A DNA stretch of 14,173 nt from Lachnospiraceae bacterium. Lineage in GTDB: Bacteria > Bacillota > Clostridia > Lachnospirales > Lachnospiraceae. Shown piece by piece: positions 14,116-14,173 of this stretch. The notes beneath the pieces are model-generated. The model searched no databases. It was not told the origin of the DNA and saw nothing but the letters and a program-made list of their open reading frames with translations. A program made the translations under genes and the position numbers. The stretch covers positions 1 to 14,173 of the forward strand of contig VSNE01000034.1 of assembly GCA_009774155.1 (NCBI GenBank). The letters are read 5' to 3'. Each line of letters opens with the position of its first letter. The first letter of the stretch is position 1.

Positions 14116-14173
14116 AATGAAAATACTCCTTTCAATAGCTGAATGGGCGAAGCCTTAAAAACTTCTGTAAAGC

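Overview
The window looks like chromosomal DNA of an endospore-forming Firmicute, most likely a Lachnospiraceae-type (clostridial cluster XIVa) gut bacterium. This rests on two sporulation genes (an alpha/beta-type small acid-soluble spore protein and SpoVAD), AddAB rather than RecBCD, and a GC content of roughly half in most genes. The placement comes from gene content and protein style, not from any database search.

Layout. Positions 1-232 are strikingly AT-rich (41 G/C counted in 232 bases, about 18%) and are stop-free in one frame. They adjoin a normal-GC gene for a small helix-turn-helix protein (200/233-796, +). A hairpin terminator separates it from a convergent SASP gene (878-1078, -). 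A shared upstream region carries a sigma-G-like promoter for the SASP gene and a strong sigma-A promoter, followed by a structured leader, for an RlmI-type 23S rRNA methyltransferase (1377-2579, +). A terminator region follows. Next is an AT-rich gene of unknown function (2690-3628, -) with its own promoter; it looks like a horizontally acquired single-gene insertion.

The largest unit is a minus-strand operon read from about 13015 down to 3799: zinc-dependent phospholipase C family protein, LarE sulfur transferase, TcdA-type tRNA t6A dehydratase, AddB, AddA. Spacing is tight: 10 nt between the first two genes, an 8-base overlap larE/tcdA, 72 nt tcdA/addB, and a 4-base overlap addB/addA. AddA and AddB form the helicase-nuclease that processes double-strand DNA ends for RecA-dependent repair and also degrades foreign linear DNA. 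At the right edge lies spoVAD (13087-14115, -), part of the dipicolinic acid transport machinery of the forespore. The gene upstream of it, outside the window, is probably spoVAC. No spoVAE follows it.

No RNA genes, CRISPR arrays, transposases or integrases were seen. Most genes are ordinary housekeeping, repair or sporulation genes. The points most worth a second look are the abrupt AT-rich segment at the left edge, the AT-rich orphan gene at 2690-3628, the three-cysteine LarE without visible lar partners, and the structured leader before the methyltransferase. I did not find a clear new multi-gene system.
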